Assembly (NCBI GenBank): GCA_035555675.1
Contig: DATMGH010000089.1
Location: 1-20,662, forward strand
Source: Solirubrobacter sp035555675
Lineage (GTDB): Bacteria > Actinomycetota > Thermoleophilia > Solirubrobacterales > Solirubrobacteraceae
Length of the DNA: 20,662 nucleotides
Reading direction: 5' to 3'
In this document: piece after piece, positions 6,983 to 14,405 of the stretch
Numbering within the stretch: position 1 is the stretch's first letter
Layout: every line of letters begins with the position of its first letter
Notes under the pieces: generated by a model
Told to the model about the DNA's origin: nothing
What the model saw: the letters and a program-made list of their open reading frames with translations, nothing else
The model's database searches: none
Program-made: the position numbers and the translations under genes

Positions 6983-7020
6983 CGTGGCATCCGTAGTGGC
7001 GCGCCACTGCGGATGCCACG
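6983..7020 (+). other. Intercistronic 17-bp stem-loop between binding protein and ABC ATPase genes
   Basis: CGTGGCATCCGTAGTGG (6983-6999) pairs with CCACTGCGGATGCCACG (7004-7020) around a CGCG loop: 16 Watson-Crick pairs and one G-U pair (6994/7009). It starts 18 bases after the binding-protein stop. No T-run follows, so it is either a U-less terminator of the kind proposed for high-GC bacteria or, more likely, an mRNA-stabilising or attenuating hairpin that sets the binding-protein to transporter ratio. Confidence 0.75.
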
Positions 7021-7084
7021 GTCACCGGCGGCTACCTGTGGCGGCACGGCTGGACATGGACCCGGGTTGAGAGGCACGGAGAGA

Positions 7085-8200
7085 ATGCATGCACTTCGCG
7101 AACGCCTGCGTCGCGGCCGAGCGCAAGAGGCGCCGGCCGGCGGAGCGGCAATCGAGCTTCAGGGCATCCGCAAGCGATACGAGGGCGCGCAGGTGCTCGA
7201 ATCCGTCGACCTGACGGTGCAGCGCGGCGAGTTCGTGTGCCTGCTCGGGCCATCCGGTTGCGGCAAGACGACGACCCTGAACGTGATCGCCGGATTCGTC
7301 GAGCCGGACAGCGGGACGATGCTGCTCGACGGCCGCCGGATGGACGGCACGCCGCCGCACCGCCGGCATCTGGGGATGGTGTTTCAGCGCTACACGCTGT
7401 TCCCGCACATGACGATGTTCGACAACGTCGCGTTCGGGCTGCGCATCCGCAGGGTGCCCCGCGCCGAGATCCAGGAGCGCGTCGAGGAGAGCCTCGCGCT
7501 CGTCGGCCTCTCCGGTCTCGGCCGCCGCTACGCGTCCGAGCTCTCCGGCGGCCAGCAACAGCGTGCCGCGCTCGCCCGCGCGCTCGTGGTCAAGCCGTCG
7601 GTCCTCCTCTACGACGAGCCGTTGAGCAGCCTCGACGCGCTGCTGCGGCGGGAGATGCAGGTCGAGCTGCGGCGGATCCACGAAGAGCAGGGACTGACGT
7701 CGATCTACGTCACCCACGATCAGGAGGAAGCGCTGGTGATGTCCGACCGGATCGTGGTCCTGCACGACGGGCGGATCGAGCAGGACGCGCCACCCGAAGC
7801 CGTCTACCGGCGCCCGCGCACGCGGTTCGTGGCGGAGTTCCTCGGCGACTGCAACATCCTCACCGCGGTGGTGGTCCAGAGCGAGCGCGGCGCCATTCGG
7901 GCCGAGATCGCGCCCGGCTGGACGGTGACCGTCGGGGGCGTCGACGTGCCGCCGGCGCCGGGGTCGCTCGTCACGCTCGGCATCCGGGAGGAGCACGTCG
8001 GCATCGAGCCGGTCGCGGCGGAAGCGAGCGTGGGCACGGTCCGCAACGTCATCTACCGGGGCTCGTCCTGGCGCTACTACGTCGGGCTGCACACCGGCGA
8101 GATCCGCGCCACGCACGTGGCCGGCGCCGCGGCGATCGCGGCCGGCGAGGCCGTGGCGCTGACGACGCGCCCCGAGCACTGGTTCGTGCTCGAGTCATGA
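7085..8200 (+). CDS. ABC transporter ATP-binding protein (PotA-like)
   Basis: This is the energising subunit of the importer, on the cytoplasmic face. In 371 residues all catalytic elements are present: Walker A GPSGCGKT (55-62), Q-loop Gln101 (MVFQRYTLFPHMT), signature LSGGQQQR (153-160), Walker B LLYDEP with D177 and E178, the D-loop SSLDA and switch His211 (THDQEEAL). A C-terminal TOBE-like region after about residue 240 (for example VTLGIREEHVGIEP) is typical of polyamine, iron and sugar importers. The ATG at 7085 is preceded by GGAG; an in-frame ATG at 7013 lies inside the right arm of the stem-loop and is rejected. Its stop overlaps the start of the first permease (ATGA), so the two are probably translationally coupled. 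Confidence 0.93.
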   Translation: MHALRERLRRGRAQEAPAGGAAIELQGIRKRYEGAQVLESVDLTVQRGEFVCLLGPSGCGKTTTLNVIAGFVEPDSGTMLLDGRRMDGTPPHRRHLGMVFQRYTLFPHMTMFDNVAFGLRIRRVPRAEIQERVEESLALVGLSGLGRRYASELSGGQQQRAALARALVVKPSVLLYDEPLSSLDALLRREMQVELRRIHEEQGLTSIYVTHDQEEALVMSDRIVVLHDGRIEQDAPPEAVYRRPRTRFVAEFLGDCNILTAVVVQSERGAIRAEIAPGWTVTVGGVDVPPAPGSLVTLGIREEHVGIEPVAAEASVGTVRNVIYRGSSWRYYVGLHTGEIRATHVAGAAAIAAGEAVALTTRPEHWFVLES

Positions 8201-9120
8201 CGCCCCGCCTCCAGCACCGGCGCGCGCTGCTGTTGATCGTGCCGTCGGCGATCGTGTTCGTGATCGGCTTCGTGGTGCCGCTCGCGTACATGGTGCGCTA
8301 CAGCCTGCTCCACTACAGCCCGTCCAGCGTCGCCGAGCCGCCGGTCACGCTGTCCAACTACCTGTCGTTCTTCAAGGACGACTACACGCGCGGGATCCTC
8401 ATCCGCACGCTGCGGGTCGCGTTCTTCACGACGCTCGCGGCGCTCGTCCTGGGCTATCCGCTCGCGTACTACCTGACCCGCGCGCGCGGCGCCGTCAAGC
8501 GCGTCGTGATCGTGATCGTGCTCTCGCCGATGCTGATCTCCAGCGCGGTCCTGGCGTTCGCCTGGCTGGAGCTGCTCGCGCCCAGCACCGGCCTGGTCGC
8601 GCAGGCCACGTCGAAGCTGCCGCTGATCGGCAGCGACAGCTCCACCTCGCTGCTGTACACGGAGCGCGGGCTCGTGCTCGCGCTGACCTACGAGACGCTC
8701 GTGTTCATGGTGATCACGCTGCACGCGTCGCTGGAGACGATCGACCGGATCCACCTGCGCGCGGCCGCCGTGCTCGGCGCGCGTCCGTCCAGCGCGTTCG
8801 TCCGGGTCACGCTGCCGCTCAGCCTGCCCGGCATCTTCTCGGGCTGCGTCCTGGTGTTCTCGATCGCGGCGAGCTCGCTGCTGATCCCGCTCGTCGTCGG
8901 CGCGGGCCGGGTGCCCATGCTCGCGACGTACGCGTACAGCCAGAACACCACGACGCTGAACTGGCCGGCGGGCGCGACGGCGGGCCTCGTGCTGCTCGTG
9001 GTGACGCTGGTGCTGCTCTTCGGGTTCACGCTGGTGGTGAGCCGGATGCGGCGTGGGACGCGGCGCCCCGCGGCCGTGCCGCAGTCCGCACAGCCGGCGC
9101 CGGAGGAGGTGGCGGTCTGA
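8197..9120 (+). CDS. ABC transporter permease 1 (PotB-like)
   Basis: This is an inner-membrane permease of 307 residues with about six hydrophobic segments, the first at LLLIVPSAIVFVIGFVVPLA. The cytoplasmic EAA coupling loop is recognisable at ETIDRIHLRAAAVLGARPSS followed by AFVRVTLPLSLPGI, which docks on the ATPase. A large periplasmic loop between helices 1 and 2 (YSPSSVAEPPVTLSNYLSFF) is typical of PotB-type subunits. The ATG overlaps the ATPase stop by 4 bases, and its own stop overlaps the next start as TGATG. Confidence 0.92.
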   Translation: MTPRLQHRRALLLIVPSAIVFVIGFVVPLAYMVRYSLLHYSPSSVAEPPVTLSNYLSFFKDDYTRGILIRTLRVAFFTTLAALVLGYPLAYYLTRARGAVKRVVIVIVLSPMLISSAVLAFAWLELLAPSTGLVAQATSKLPLIGSDSSTSLLYTERGLVLALTYETLVFMVITLHASLETIDRIHLRAAAVLGARPSSAFVRVTLPLSLPGIFSGCVLVFSIAASSLLIPLVVGAGRVPMLATYAYSQNTTTLNWPAGATAGLVLLVVTLVLLFGFTLVVSRMRRGTRRPAAVPQSAQPAPEEVAV

Positions 9121-9905
9121 TGTTCGTCCGGCTCACCTCCTACGCGGTGCTCGGGTTCCTGATCATCCCGCTGCTGGTCGTGCTGCTCGCCGCGCTGACG
9201 ACGACGAGCTACATCGCGGTTCCACCCGAGGGCATCACCCTGCACTGGTTCGTCGACGCCTTGACCGACGAGGGCTTCCGCGACGGCGCGACCGTCAGCT
9301 TCATCGTCGCGGCGATCACCGCGCTGCTCACGACCGCGCTCGCGCTGAGCTTCGTCTGGGCCGTCGAGCGGTACCGGTTTCCCGGGCGCAGCGTGGTGAC
9401 GACGCTCTCGCTGGCGCCGCTGACGGTGCCGATCATCGTGCTGGCGATCGGGCTGCTGTTCGCGATGAGCGAGATCGGGGTCGCGGGCACGATCACCGGG
9501 CTCGTGATCGGGCACACGGTGATCTCGTTCCCGTACGCGGTGCGGGCGATCTCGAGCTCGATCGCCGGCCTCGACCAGGACGTGGAGCGGGCGGCCTCGA
9601 TCCTCGGTGCGCCGCCGTTGCGCGTGCTCCTGCGCGTGTCGCTCCCGCTGATCGCGCCGGGTCTGACGGCGGCCGCGCTGTTCGCGTTCCTCGTGAGCTA
9701 CAACAACGTCACGATCTCGATCTTCCTGGCCGGTCCGACGACGCAGACCCTGCCGCTCGTGATCTTCAACGAGACGTACACCAGCGTGTCGCCGTCGCTC
9801 GCGGCCATGGCCACGTTGCTCGTGGCGGCGACGATCGCGCTGGTCGCGGCACTCGACCGCAAGCTCGGCGTCTACAGCGCGCTGTCGCGTGGGAGGGCAC
9901 TGTGA
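9120..9905 (+). CDS. ABC transporter permease 2 (PotC-like)
   Basis: This is the second membrane subunit of the same importer: 261 residues, about six transmembrane segments beginning VLGFLIIPLLVVLLAAL. The EAA loop is at DQDVERAASILGAPPLR followed by VLLRVSLPLIAPG. The N-terminal periplasmic segment IAVPPEGITLHWFVDAL resembles PotC-type permeases (PP.G.TL.WY). The ATG shares one base with the preceding stop codon. The following gene starts inside this gene's end (GTGA). Confidence 0.92.
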   Translation: MFVRLTSYAVLGFLIIPLLVVLLAALTTTSYIAVPPEGITLHWFVDALTDEGFRDGATVSFIVAAITALLTTALALSFVWAVERYRFPGRSVVTTLSLAPLTVPIIVLAIGLLFAMSEIGVAGTITGLVIGHTVISFPYAVRAISSSIAGLDQDVERAASILGAPPLRVLLRVSLPLIAPGLTAAALFAFLVSYNNVTISIFLAGPTTQTLPLVIFNETYTSVSPSLAAMATLLVAATIALVAALDRKLGVYSALSRGRAL

Positions 9906-10837
9906 CGGATGTCCCGTGGGTCAGCGGCGACGAGCTGCTGGCGACGATGTCCGTCGCCGCGGCCGCCGACGCGATCGAGGCCGTGCTGCGCGGCGCCGCG
10001 CCGCTGCCGATGTCGCCCCGGCGAGCGGTCGTCGAGACCGGGAGCGGTCAGCTGCTCGCGATGCCCTCGGGCGGCCGCGCGGCCGCCGGCGCGAAGCTGG
10101 TGACGCTGCAGCCCGCGAACCCGGCACGCGGGCTGCCGCTCATCCACGCGGTCTACGTGCTGTTCGCGGGCGACACGCTGGAGCCGGCCGCGTTCCTCGA
10201 CGGCGCGGCGCTGACGCGCCTGCGCACGCCGGCGGTGTCGCTGGTGGCGTCGCGGGCGCTCGCTCGCCGGGACAGCCGGCGGCTGGTGGTCTTCGGCGCC
10301 GGCGTGCAGGCGCGCGCCCACGTCGAGGCGATGCGCGCCGAGCTTCCGCTCACGCACGTCACCGTGGTCGATCCGACGCCGGCCGCCGCGACGCTCGTCC
10401 GCGAGCTCGAGCAGGCCGGCCTGGATGCGGTCGCAGGCGACGAGCGCGCCGTCGAGACGGCGGACGTGATCTGCACCTGCACCACCGCGGTGGAGCCGCT
10501 GTTCGACGGGCGGCGGCTGCCTCCCGGCGTCCACATCAACGCGATGGGCTCGTATCAGCCGCACACGCGCGAGATCGACGAGGCGACCCTCGTCTCGGCC
10601 CGGGTCGTGGTCGAGGACTTCGGGGCCGTCCTGGCCGAGGCCGGGGACCTGCGGCTGCCGATCGCCGCTGGCCGCTACGCCCCGGACATGATCGCCGGCG
10701 ACCTGCGGGCGGCGGCCCAGGGGCTGGTGACGCGGTCCGACGCGAGCGAGATCACGCTGTTCAAGTCGGTGGGCGTGGGCTGGGAGGACCTGGTGGTCGC
10801 GCAGGCGGCGTGGGCGGCGATCCGGGCCCACGCATGA
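9902..10837 (+). CDS. Ornithine cyclodeaminase / mu-crystallin family enzyme
   Basis: The 311-residue NAD(P)-dependent cytoplasmic enzyme belongs to the OCD/mu-crystallin family. Members cyclise and deaminate ornithine or lysine, reduce cyclic ketimines, or oxidise amino acids such as alanine. Family marks are GAKLVTLQP with the substrate Lys (K65), LTRLRTPAVSLVAS (104-117), the Rossmann motif GAGVQARAH (132-140), NAMGSYQPHTREID (213-226) and the C-terminal FKSVGVGWEDL (288-298). The GTG at 9902 overlaps the permease stop, with GGGAGGG 5 bases upstream. Its place directly behind the transporter says that the imported compound, or a product of it, is an amino or imino acid. Whether it acts as a cyclodeaminase or as an imine reductase cannot be told from sequence. 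Confidence 0.92.
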   Translation: MTDVPWVSGDELLATMSVAAAADAIEAVLRGAAPLPMSPRRAVVETGSGQLLAMPSGGRAAAGAKLVTLQPANPARGLPLIHAVYVLFAGDTLEPAAFLDGAALTRLRTPAVSLVASRALARRDSRRLVVFGAGVQARAHVEAMRAELPLTHVTVVDPTPAAATLVRELEQAGLDAVAGDERAVETADVICTCTTAVEPLFDGRRLPPGVHINAMGSYQPHTREIDEATLVSARVVVEDFGAVLAEAGDLRLPIAAGRYAPDMIAGDLRAAAQGLVTRSDASEITLFKSVGVGWEDLVVAQAAWAAIRAHA

Positions 10838-11691
10838 CCGCGGTCGGCATCGGGTTGCCGCAGACGGCGCCGGAGGCGCTGGGGACCACGCTCGAGCTGG
10901 TGGAGCGCGCGGGCTTCGACAGCGCGTGGGTGCTGGAGGCGGCCGCCGTCCTCGATCCGCTGAGCGTCCTCGCGTTCGCCGCCGCGCGGACGACCGCCGT
11001 GAAGCTCGGGGTCGCGGTCCTGGTGCTGCCACTGCACCAGCCCGTCCTGCTGGCGAGGGCGCTGGCCACGATCGACCGGCTGAGCGGTGGCCGGACGATC
11101 GCCGGGCTCGGGGTCGGGAGCGACCAGTTGCCCTTCGAGGCGTTCGAGCGGCGGCGCGAGGAGCGGAGCGCCCGGTTCGAGGACTACCTCGGCGTCATGC
11201 GCGCGCTCTGGAACGACGACGCGCACGCGGGGCCGTTCGTCACGCTGAGCGGCACCGCGCTGGCCCCGAAGCCGGTGCAGCGGCCGCTGCCGATCTGGCT
11301 CGGCGGCGGCAGCCCGCCGGCGCTGCGGCGGGCGGCGCGCCTGGCCGACGGCTGGGTCGCTCCGGGCCCGGCGGCGACGGCCGACTTCGCGCGCACCGCC
11401 GCGCGCGTCCGCGAGCTGGTGGGCGGCACGCGACCGTTCACGATCGCCAAGCGCGTGCTGGTCGCGGTCGACCGGCCGCCCGTCGCCGTGGACGCGTGGT
11501 TTCGCGCCGTGTACGGCCGGCCGGACGATCTCGGTGTCGTGGCCGCAGGCGACGCCGCGGCCGTGACCGAGCGGCTGCTCGAGACGCGGGCCGCCGGGGC
11601 CGAGCACGTGATCGTGCAGCCGGTCGGGGGCGGCGAGCGCGCGCAATTGACCGCGATCGCCGAGCACGCGCTGCCCGCGTTGCGCCGCTGA
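10834..11691 (+). CDS. LLM-class (luciferase-like) flavin-dependent oxidoreductase
   Basis: This is a 285-residue TIM-barrel enzyme using reduced FMN or coenzyme F420, short but within range for the family. Typical segments are GLPQTAPEALGTTLELVERAG, VKLGVAVLVLPLHQPVLLAR with the substrate-side pocket, DRLSGGRTIAGLGVGS, FEDYLGVMRALWND, PLPIWLGGGSPPALRRAARL and DGWV. The ATG overlaps the OCD stop (ATGA), so it is the last coupled gene of the operon. A monooxygenase such as RutA-type uracil cleavage enzymes or an F420-dependent reductase are both possible; the motifs do not decide. Its TGA ends at 11691, immediately next to the opposing stop at 11692. Confidence 0.9.
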   Translation: MTAVGIGLPQTAPEALGTTLELVERAGFDSAWVLEAAAVLDPLSVLAFAAARTTAVKLGVAVLVLPLHQPVLLARALATIDRLSGGRTIAGLGVGSDQLPFEAFERRREERSARFEDYLGVMRALWNDDAHAGPFVTLSGTALAPKPVQRPLPIWLGGGSPPALRRAARLADGWVAPGPAATADFARTAARVRELVGGTRPFTIAKRVLVAVDRPPVAVDAWFRAVYGRPDDLGVVAAGDAAAVTERLLETRAAGAEHVIVQPVGGGERAQLTAIAEHALPALRR

Positions 11692-12843
11692 TCAGGCGGG
11701 CACGGGGAACCGCGACTTGAGCTCCATCGCGGCGCGCACGCGATCGGCCGCCAGGCGCTGCGCCGTGGCGTGCGTCGTCGCGCCGGTGCGGTCGCTCTCG
11801 ACGAGGACCGCGGTCGTGTTCGCGCGGATCTTCTCCGAGACCGCGACGAAGATCGCGCCGCGCTCGGGCGCGAACGGCGAGCGGCGCGCGTCCATCGCGT
11901 AGGCCGCGGCCACGACGCCGCCCGCGTTGGCGATGAAGTCCGGCACGACGGTGATCCCGCGCCGGGCCAGCACCTCCTGCGCCGGCGGGCTGATCGGCAG
12001 GTTGGCGCCCTCGACCACCAGCCGGCAGCCGAGCGCGCGCGCAATGCGGACGTCGATCACGTCCTGCGTGGCGGCCGGCACGAGGATGTCCGCCTCGAGC
12101 TCGAGCTCCGCGCCCGGCGCGAGCCGCCGGTGACCGGCGACCTCCGCCAGCGCCGCCTCTCCGAGCTCGGCCCGTGCGGCGACCAGCCGCCCGACGTCGA
12201 GCCCGTCCGCGTCGTAGACCACGGTGTCGACGCTGGAGACGGCGACCACGCGCGCGCCCAGCTCGGCCAGCCGCGCGCTCGCCGCGCTGCCGACCGCCCC
12301 GAAGCCCTGCACCACGACGCGCGCGTCACGGAGGTCGAGCCCGCGGTGCCGTGCGGCGGCGTCGACGGCCTCGGCGACACCGAAGCCCGTGATCCCCCAC
12401 TCGTCGTACGGCACGCCGCCGAGCGCCCCAGGCGCCCCGACGGCCGCGCCCCGGTCACCCAGCTCGTCCTGCACGGTGGCGGCGTCGCGTTCGGTCAGGC
12501 CCATGTCCAGGCCGAGCACGTACTCGGCCGGGATCTCGTTGGCGAGGGCGCGCACGAACGCGCGCAGGATCGCCTCGCGGTCGTGACGGTGCGGATCGGC
12601 GCGGATGCCGGCCTTGGCGCCGCCGAAGTAGAGATCCACGGCCGCCCACTTCCACGTCATGACGCGAGCCAGGCGGGCGACCTCGCCGACGGTCAGCGTC
12701 GGGCTCATGCGCGTGCCGCCCTTGCCGGGGCCGCGGGCCGTGTTGTCGATGACCAGGACGCCGCGCATCCCGGTGCGCGCGTCGGAGACGCAGACGATCT
12801 TCTCGGGACCCCATTCGTCCACGACGCTGAGGTCGTCGATCAC
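11692..12843 (-). CDS. Glu/Leu/Phe/Val-type amino acid dehydrogenase
   Basis: This is an NAD(P)-dependent oxidative deaminase of 383 residues, a little shorter than most glutamate dehydrogenases. The N-terminal substrate domain shows GPGKGGTRM (38-46), MTWKWAAVD with K65 and GGAKAGI with the catalytic-type K77, and D113 in GLDMG. The Rossmann domain has VVVQGFGAVGSAA (177-189). EGANLPISPPA and ANAGGV near the C-terminus are family hallmarks. The usual TGRGV is changed to TGFGV. The substrate is uncertain: GluDH- and LeuDH-like features are mixed. The GTG at 12843 overlaps the TGA of the upstream aldehyde dehydrogenase (GTGA), so the two are coupled. It probably recovers ammonia from the amino product of the pathway or from glutamate. 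Confidence 0.88.
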   Translation of the reverse strand: MIDDLSVVDEWGPEKIVCVSDARTGMRGVLVIDNTARGPGKGGTRMSPTLTVGEVARLARVMTWKWAAVDLYFGGAKAGIRADPHRHDREAILRAFVRALANEIPAEYVLGLDMGLTERDAATVQDELGDRGAAVGAPGALGGVPYDEWGITGFGVAEAVDAAARHRGLDLRDARVVVQGFGAVGSAASARLAELGARVVAVSSVDTVVYDADGLDVGRLVAARAELGEAALAEVAGHRRLAPGAELELEADILVPAATQDVIDVRIARALGCRLVVEGANLPISPPAQEVLARRGITVVPDFIANAGGVVAAAYAMDARRSPFAPERGAIFVAVSEKIRANTTAVLVESDRTGATTHATAQRLAADRVRAAMELKSRFPVPA

Positions 12844-14363
12844 GTGAAGCTCACGCCCTGGGCGAGTGGAAGGTCCTGCGAGTAGTTGATCGTGTTGGTC
12901 GCGCGGCGCATGTACGCGCGCCACGCGTCCGACCCCGACTCGCGACCGCCGCCGGTGGTCTTCTCGCCGCCGAACGCCCCGCCGATCTCGGCGCCGGACG
13001 TGCCGATGTTGACGTTGACGATGCCGCAGTCCGAGCCGTCGGCGGCCAGGAAGCGCTCGGCTTCGCGCTGATCGCGCGTGAAGACGCTCGACGACAGGCC
13101 CTGCGGTACGGCGTTGTGGAGCGCGATCGCCTGCTCGAAGTCCCGGTAGGTCACGAGGTACAGGATCGGCGCGAACGTCTCGCGCGCGACGATCGCGGTC
13201 TGCGCGGGCATCCGGACCAGCGCCGGCTCCGCGTAGTACGCCGCGGGATGCTCCGCGACCGGCCGCCGGGCGCCGCCGATCACCACGTCACCGCCGTCGG
13301 CTCTCGCCTGATCGAGCGCGGCCTGCATCGCCTCGTGGGCGCGCCCGTCGATCAGCGGGCCGACGAGCGTGCCATCCGCGAAGGGATCGCCGATGCGCAG
13401 GCGCCGGTAGGCGTCGGCGATCCGGTCACTCAGCTCGCCGGCGACGTCCTCGTGGGCGATCAGCCGGCGCATGGTCGTGCAGCGCTGCCCGGCCGTCCCG
13501 GCCGCGGCGAAGACGATCCCGCGGACGGCGAGGTCGAGATCGGCGGACGGCGTCACGACGGCCGCGTTGTTGCCGCCGAGCTCGAGCAGCGAGCGGCCGA
13601 ACCGCGCGGCCACGCGCGGGCCGACCTGCGCGCCCATGCGCTCGGAGCCGGTGGCGCTGATCAGGGCGACGTCAGGGTGCTCGACGAGCGCCTCGCCGGC
13701 CTGCGGCCCATCGATCACGAGCGTGTGGACGGCGGGCGGCGCGCCGCGCTCCGCCGCCGCGCGTTCGAGCAGCGCCGCGCAGGCCGCGGACGTCAGCGGC
13801 GTCGCGGGTGAGGGCTTCCAGACGACGGTGTCCCCGCACACGAGCGCGAGCGTGACGTTCCAGGACCAGACGGCCGCCGGGAAGTTGAACGCGGTGATGA
13901 CGCCGACGACCCCGAGCGGATGCCAGGTCTCCATCAGCCGGTGGCCCGGCCGCTCCGACGGCATCGTGCGACCGTCCAGCTGGCGCGACAACCCGACCGC
14001 GAGGTCGCAGACGTCGATCGCCTCCTGGACCTCGCCGAGGGCCTCGGACGGGATCTTGCCCACTTCGATGCTGATCAGCCGGGCGACGTCGTGCCGGTGC
14101 TCGCTCAGCAGCTCGCCGAGCCGCTTGACGACCGCGCCGCGCGCGGGCGCCGGCACGAGCCGCCAGCGCTCGAAGCCTGCGCGCGCCGCCGCCACCGCGG
14201 CGGCGACGTCGCCGCTGTGGCCCGGGAAGTCGAACAGCCGCTCGCCGGTGATCGGCGTGCGCGCGGCGACGGTGCGCCCGGAGCTCGGTGCGAGCTCGAC
14301 GCCGCAGCGTTCCAAGCTCTCGCGCGCCAGCGCGCGCAGGGTGTCGGTCGAGGTCACCAACAT
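12840..14363 (-). CDS. ALDH7-type aldehyde dehydrogenase (alpha-aminoadipate semialdehyde / piperideine-6-carboxylate dehydrogenase-like)
   Basis: This is a 507-residue NAD-dependent aldehyde dehydrogenase with N160, E261 and the nucleophile C295 in GQRCTT. It strongly resembles the antiquitin (ALDH7) family: EVQEAIDVCDLAVGLSR (111-127), which carries the aminoadipate-binding Glu, LELGGNNA, AGTAGQRCTT with R294, and the near-signature C-terminus GGAFGGEKTTGGGRESGSDA followed by TNTINYSQDLPLAQG. ALDH7 enzymes oxidise alpha-aminoadipate semialdehyde in lysine and pipecolate breakdown, and some act on other aldehydes such as betaine aldehyde. I chose ATG 14363 because the upstream ATG at 14378 lies inside the predicted -10 box. 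No start beyond that makes sense. It has its own promoter and shares an operator motif with the oxidase gene. Confidence 0.92.
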   Translation of the reverse strand: MLVTSTDTLRALARESLERCGVELAPSSGRTVAARTPITGERLFDFPGHSGDVAAAVAAARAGFERWRLVPAPARGAVVKRLGELLSEHRHDVARLISIEVGKIPSEALGEVQEAIDVCDLAVGLSRQLDGRTMPSERPGHRLMETWHPLGVVGVITAFNFPAAVWSWNVTLALVCGDTVVWKPSPATPLTSAACAALLERAAAERGAPPAVHTLVIDGPQAGEALVEHPDVALISATGSERMGAQVGPRVAARFGRSLLELGGNNAAVVTPSADLDLAVRGIVFAAAGTAGQRCTTMRRLIAHEDVAGELSDRIADAYRRLRIGDPFADGTLVGPLIDGRAHEAMQAALDQARADGGDVVIGGARRPVAEHPAAYYAEPALVRMPAQTAIVARETFAPILYLVTYRDFEQAIALHNAVPQGLSSSVFTRDQREAERFLAADGSDCGIVNVNIGTSGAEIGGAFGGEKTTGGGRESGSDAWRAYMRRATNTINYSQDLPLAQGVSFT

Positions 14364-14380
14364 GCAGATTGTTGACATTG
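14363..14380. promoter_or_regulatory. Candidate operator A (TGCAGATTGTTGACATTG)
   Basis: The first ten bases TGCAGATTGT are identical to those at 17974-17983 in the oxidase promoter. The core reads TGT-NN-ACA, a partly degenerate version of the inverted repeat seen there. It covers the predicted start of transcription of the aldehyde dehydrogenase gene, between its -10 box and ATG. This is a likely binding site for the GntR/FCD protein encoded just upstream; binding itself is inference. Confidence 0.6.
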
Positions 14381-14405
14381 TGGCCGCGTGCTGCGGCCGT
14401 GTCAA
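14377..14405 (-). promoter_or_regulatory. Promoter of the ALDH7-dehydrogenase pair
   Basis: Read on the minus strand, TTGACA lies at 14405-14400 and CACAAT at 14382-14377, with a 17-base spacer. The -35 box overlaps the stop codon of the upstream GntR gene. Transcription would start near 14370, only about 7 bases before the ATG at 14363, giving a nearly leaderless message. Confidence 0.55.

Noticed and set aside
8688..9515. Long minus-strand ORFs opposite the permease and other genes
   Set aside because: They are Arg/Asp/Gln-rich, lack family motifs and are the expected antisense shadows of high-GC coding DNA.
3451..11691. Calling the plus-strand operon a Rut pyrimidine-degradation operon
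   Set aside because: RidA and LLM genes are shared themes, but no RutB isochorismatase-like, RutD hydrolase or RutF flavin reductase is present, and the amidase is of the M20 family.
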